NCBI GenBank assembly: GCA_905202595.1
Contig: CAJKSP010000043.1
Location: forward strand, 1 to 20,725
Reading direction: 5' to 3'
Length of the DNA: 20,725 nucleotides
DNA from: an uncultured Sutterella sp.
Lineage (GTDB): Bacteria; Pseudomonadota; Gammaproteobacteria; Burkholderiales; Burkholderiaceae_F
The notes beneath the pieces were generated by a model. That model had not been told where the DNA came from. It was given only the letters and a program-made list of their open reading frames with translations, and did not search any database. Positions 20,701 to 20,725 of the stretch are shown one piece after another (within the stretch, counting starts at the first letter, position 1; each line of letters begins with the position of its first letter). The position numbers were made by a program, and so were the translations under genes.

Positions 20701-20725
20701 TAAGCAGTAAGCAGGCTGCGAGCTG

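Noticed and set aside
20701..20725. Possible start of a terminator after the flavoprotein (GCAG/CTGC repeats)
   Set aside because: Only 25 nt remain before the window ends; no complete stem and T tract can be seen.

Overview
This 20.7 kb window is GC-rich and gene-dense, with 14 protein genes and no rRNA, tRNA, CRISPR array or insertion sequence that I can see. The gene content is a long type II QueF, a PsiE family protein, a Tat-exported flavocytochrome-c-like reductase, a Tat-exported aminotransferase and an EptA-type enzyme fused to a PAP2 domain. This suggests a betaproteobacterium, most likely an anaerobic or microaerophilic gut member of the Sutterellaceae (Sutterella/Parasutterella). 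That assignment is inference from gene content and style; no ribosomal gene is present to confirm it.

Layout. (1) 1-1436, plus strand: the 3' part of an Hsp20 chaperone gene with its terminator, then a PsiE family membrane protein. (2) 1437-5008, minus strand: a Tat-exported PLP aminotransferase, then, across a terminator, a two-component system (response regulator followed by sensor kinase). (3) 5009-10056, plus strand, divergent from the two-component system: a lipid A modification gene that fuses a PAP2 phosphatase-like domain to a complete EptA-type phosphoethanolamine transferase. It is followed by an LtaS-like membrane protein that appears to have lost its catalytic residues, and by a small four-helix membrane protein of unknown function. 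(4) 10057-13993: a single very long SWIM zinc finger plus SNF2 helicase fusion. (5) 14293-18917: two tandem paralogous D-2-hydroxyacid dehydrogenases, an EamA transporter, a LysE/ArgO-type amino-acid exporter and queF. (6) 18918-20700: an AT-richer leader with repeats, followed by a Tat-exported FAD-dependent reductase.

How the genes may work together. The clearest candidate system is region 3 with the adjacent two-component genes. The 225-bp divergent promoter region holds four hexamers (TTGACG, TTCACA, TTGACG, TTGACG) at exactly 11-bp spacing (5182-5220). That is the geometry expected for tandem binding of an OmpR/PhoB/PmrA-type regulator, and such a regulator is encoded next door. Its kinase has a short periplasmic domain with ExxE motifs, reminiscent of the metal-sensing PmrB kinases. 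I infer a self-contained, signal-controlled envelope-charge system in which dephosphorylation of lipid A and addition of phosphoethanolamine are joined in one polypeptide. A catalytically degenerate member of the same alkaline-phosphatase superfamily is encoded immediately downstream. The PAP2 part lacks the usual histidine of motif 2, so its activity is an open question.

Elsewhere, several genes lack a Shine-Dalgarno sequence. Two of these start just behind long pyrimidine tracts, and four genes have TATAAT-like hexamers shortly before the start codon.
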